Source: UBA5066 sp046331465
GTDB lineage: Bacteria; Acidobacteriota; Thermoanaerobaculia; UBA5066
Assembly: GCA_046331465.1 (NCBI GenBank)
Contig: JAXLQV010000001.1
Coordinates: 1,116,001 to 1,180,000, forward strand
Reading direction: 5' to 3'
DNA: 64,000 nt
Within the stretch, counting starts at the first letter, position 1; each line of letters opens with the position of its first letter. The notes under the pieces were generated by a model. That model worked only from the letters and a program-made list of their open reading frames with translations. It did no database searches and had not been told where the DNA came from. The position numbers and the translations under genes were made by a program. Of this stretch, positions 62,601-64,000 are shown in pieces.

Positions 62601-64000
62601 GAGGCATCCGGCGGCGGGACGCAGTCCTCGGCAACGAACTACCCGCTCCTGCAGCTGCAGCGCCTGGACAACGGCGAATCGGCATTCCTTCCTCTCGCCC
62701 CCGCGACGGGCTACTCTGCCACCTCTTTCACCTCCTCAACGGCGTGGCTCCTCAACCCGGGCCCGGCTCTCGCCATCGTCTACGTGAACGGCATCCCGAG
62801 CGTCGCGAAGGCCCTCGTCCTGGGGTGCGGCGTCTCGATCACCGGCCAGCCGGCGAGCCAGACCGTGGCCGCGGGAAGCCTCGCGACGTTCAGCGTCGCT
62901 ACGGTGGCCGCCTCGCGGTACCAGTGGCAACGCGACCCGACTGCGAGCGGCGCCTGGGCGAACATCGACGGCGCCACGCAGTCGACCTACACGACGCCGG
63001 CCGTCGTCGGCCCGGAGTCCGGCACGCGCTACAGGGTTCTCGTCTCCGGGACCTGCGCGACGGTGGCTTCCAACCCGGCCACGCTGACGGTGTCGGACTC
63101 CAATCCTCCGACCGCGTCGGTGGTTTCTCCTGCAGGGGGCGAATACTGGCTGTTGTCTCCGACGTCGGGTCCCGTGTCGACGCAGGTCGTGGCGTGGTCG
63201 ATGGCGGACGACGTGCGGGTGTGCCAGGTGGCGGCGTCGCTGCGCTATTCGAACGACGGCGGGTCGACGTGGGCGACGGCGGCGTCGGCCGGCGGGCTTC
63301 CGGCCACGTACGGCACGGGGCCGGGGTGCGCGTACCCGGGCGTGGCGACGAGCAACCTGACGTACACGGTGCCGACGAGCTTCCCTTCGGGGCGAGCGGG
63401 CTCGCTCTACAAGGTGCGCGTGACGGTGACGGACCAGGCGGGGAACGCGACGACGGTGGACTCGGCGAATCCCTTCTACATCGTGAGCCCGAACCCGGAC
63501 TCGGTGAAGACGCTGATCCTGCACAACCTGGGGCGGCAGGTGACGAAGGGGTGGATCACGGCGCAGGAGAGGAGCGACCTTCTGACGCGACTGGAGGATC
63601 TCTCGAACCATCCCCGCGTCCAGGGCGTGATCGTCGACCTCGGCGGGGTGGCGACGCTGACGCCGCTCTACGCGGCGTGGGACGCCGCCCCGTCGAATCC
63701 CGACCTCGCCAACGAGGTCCTCTTCGGCACGGGAGGGCTGCAGTCGTACCTGCGGACGAACCTCCTCGCGGCGTACCCGGGCGTGAAGTACCTCGTCCTC
63801 GTCGGGGACGACCGTGCGATCCCGCTGGCACGGATGCCGGACGGGACGGTGCTCCTGCAGGAGAAGGCCTACGTCACGGCGGGGAGCATTACGACGGTCA
63901 CGGCCGTCGGCGCGGCCCTCAACTCCAACCGCTACCTCTCGGACGACCCGCTCGGGGTGAAGGACGCCGTCACGACGGCGGGCCTCGCCGGCAACCTCTA
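59634..64000 (+). CDS. Very large secreted kelch-repeat protein with Ig-like and gingipain-like parts (runs off the window)
   Basis: The 1455 visible residues start MSRALRLLALGSVLLASVGT (signal peptide). An N-terminal ~240-residue region is followed by 14 kelch-type repeats of about 50 residues (consensus HTATLLPSGKVLVAGG, then SAELYDP, then TGSLATAR), probably two propellers or one large one. An Ig-like stretch (ITGQPASQTVAAGSLATFSV) and a fibronectin/Ig-like stretch follow. Near the window edge VKYLVLVGDDRAIPLARMPD matches the start of peptidase C25 (gingipain) domains; its catalytic His and Cys, if present, lie outside. A surface or secreted peptidase/adhesin is the likely role. Confidence 0.82.
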   Translation, partial: MSRALRLLALGSVLLASVGTAAPAAYPDRAKAPAPESSAEVRPGLALAETIRTLFPTVAGRLEGAAGLAPASRELFGREVAGYEWTVDVASPFRVFLPARYDGPFVAEVGRQRVVLRPVGARSAPARPGGGVVAFENVHAGVDSLHVAGTSGTEEFLLVRERSARHFVEYEVVEATGVTDVVLRDGKVRFEGEGDGPRIELDRPWLVDSGGRLSNTTVAWEIAAAAPGRTTRLRLTWSDRDLRYPLLVDPSFVAAGTIIADRYQHTATLLPGGKVLLAGGYGEGPSILASAELYEPVTGRIAPTGSLTTARGRHTATLLPSGKVLVIGGRDASGVVLSSAELYDPATGSFTATGSLATARINHTATLLPSGRVLVAGGENGSYVATAELYDPAANGGVGAFTSTGSLGTARSGHLATLLPSGKVLVAGGSNGSILTSAELYDPAGNGGAGAFAVTGSFVNVHTGHTATLLPSGKVLVVGGSGGTAELYDPAANGGVGAFASTGSLVTARSRHTASLLPSGKVLVAGGYAEDGQKASLATAELFDPAANGGVGAFAAAGSLNAARDTHTSTLLPDGRVVFLGGEYLNSVTAQGWFVRVAEQYDPVAGIFSATGPLATGRSFHTATLLADGRTLIAGGWVGGGAAGILSTAELFDPSANGGAGAFTTAGSLATGRYLHSATLLPDGRVLVAGGQGASGALASAELFDPTTGTFTATGSLSTPRFSHSATLLPTGKVLLAGGEGSSALGSAELFDPSASGGAGAFATTGSLVHGREQHSATLLADGRVLLAGGSFYSATLASAELYDPITAAFTSTGNLMAGRVSHVAALLPSGKVLLAGGAISGGATYSAELFDPVSGTSAMTGYLVASRQEATATALPSGRVLVAGGWNRGGVLDSVELYDPLTGTFSTTGSLAGKRRGATSTLLPSGRVLVAGGSYSSTYLATAELFSDGLGYQDAWRPVLVSVTSPANQAASVIAMGSRFTGLNGNGPEASGGGTQSSATNYPLLQLQRLDNGESAFLPLAPATGYSATSFTSSTAWLLNPGPALAIVYVNGIPSVAKALVLGCGVSITGQPASQTVAAGSLATFSVATVAASRYQWQRDPTASGAWANIDGATQSTYTTPAVVGPESGTRYRVLVSGTCATVASNPATLTVSDSNPPTASVVSPAGGEYWLLSPTSGPVSTQVVAWSMADDVRVCQVAASLRYSNDGGSTWATAASAGGLPATYGTGPGCAYPGVATSNLTYTVPTSFPSGRAGSLYKVRVTVTDQAGNATTVDSANPFYIVSPNPDSVKTLILHNLGRQVTKGWITAQERSDLLTRLEDLSNHPRVQGVIVDLGGVATLTPLYAAWDAAPSNPDLANEVLFGTGGLQSYLRTNLLAAYPGVKYLVLVGDDRAIPLARMPDGTVLLQEKAYVTAGSITTVTAVGAALNSNRYLSDDPLGVKDAVTTAGLAGNL
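60380..62480 (+). repeat. Array of 14 kelch-encoding tandem repeats of about 150 bp
   Basis: Each unit encodes HTATLLPxGKVLxAGG...SAELYDP...TGSLATAR. Several units (3-6) contain an extra GGVGAF segment. DNA conservation is highest around ACGGCGACGCTCCTCCCGTC. The array is coding and internal to the large secreted gene, not an independent element. Confidence 0.85.

Overview
The window is chromosomal DNA of very high GC with strong G/C preference at third codon positions. It is densely packed, with many GTG or TTG starts, GTGA/ATGA/TTGA stop-start overlaps, and no rRNA, tRNA, CRISPR array, phage or insertion sequence that I can see. The gene set (sortilin/BNR-type exporter proteins, a propeller hybrid sensor kinase, a fused alpha/beta 2-oxoacid dehydrogenase E1, a YyaL-DsbD fusion, kelch-type secreted proteins) suggests an environmental heterotroph, most likely of the Acidobacteriota (Thermoanaerobaculia-like). 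A myxobacterium-like lineage is not excluded, and the assignment is inference.

Layout. 1-6253: 3' part of aconitase, FmdB-like zinc ribbon, orphan ParA with a metallophosphoesterase, and an ABC-2 exporter operon ending in a secreted protein. 6263-6325: near-perfect 30-bp-arm palindrome (REP-like). 6348-16031: prolyl oligopeptidase-DUF1028 fusion converging on a 1495-residue hybrid histidine kinase, then fused E1. 16227-21410: S1-domain protein, ParC, IspH and a small membrane protein. 21425-23600: FAH-family hydrolase, DinB and PlsC operon. 23743-28177: complete branched-chain amino-acid type ABC operon (livK-H-M-G-F). 28265-34437: epimerase, PfkB kinase and BtpA-family operon, then a sortilin/BNR protein. 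34483-38701: RsgA, cation/proton antiporter, a small-protein/nucleotidyltransferase pair, TlpA-like thioredoxin and rhodanese. 38804-44802: P-type ATPase, YyaL-DsbD fusion, EamA transporter. 44812-49399: ArsR regulator and ModA, divergent from phnD-phnC-phnE. 49434-50227: second small-protein/nucleotidyltransferase pair. 50343-55062: phosphoglycerate mutase and polysaccharide deacetylase, divergent from a PfkB, PAP2 and rhodanese-channel operon. 55087-64000: VIT/vWA/TPR protein, SGNH-like secreted protein, and the start of a very large kelch/Ig/gingipain-like secreted protein.

The most unusual item is at 53827-55062. A rhodanese domain is fused to a two-helix potassium-channel module and interrupted by an in-frame TGA exactly where the second active-loop cysteine is expected (C-x4-TGA). 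Eighteen bases after the TGA lies the loop of a perfect 7-bp hairpin whose loop begins with G, which fits the bacterial SECIS pattern. I read this as a probable selenocysteine-containing rhodanese-channel protein; a nonsense mutation or sequencing error is the main alternative.

Other unusual architectures are the peptidase-DUF1028 fusion, an RDD-like domain on the PhnE permease, the YyaL-DsbD fusion, and two unrelated-looking small-protein/nucleotidyltransferase modules that may be toxin-antitoxin loci.
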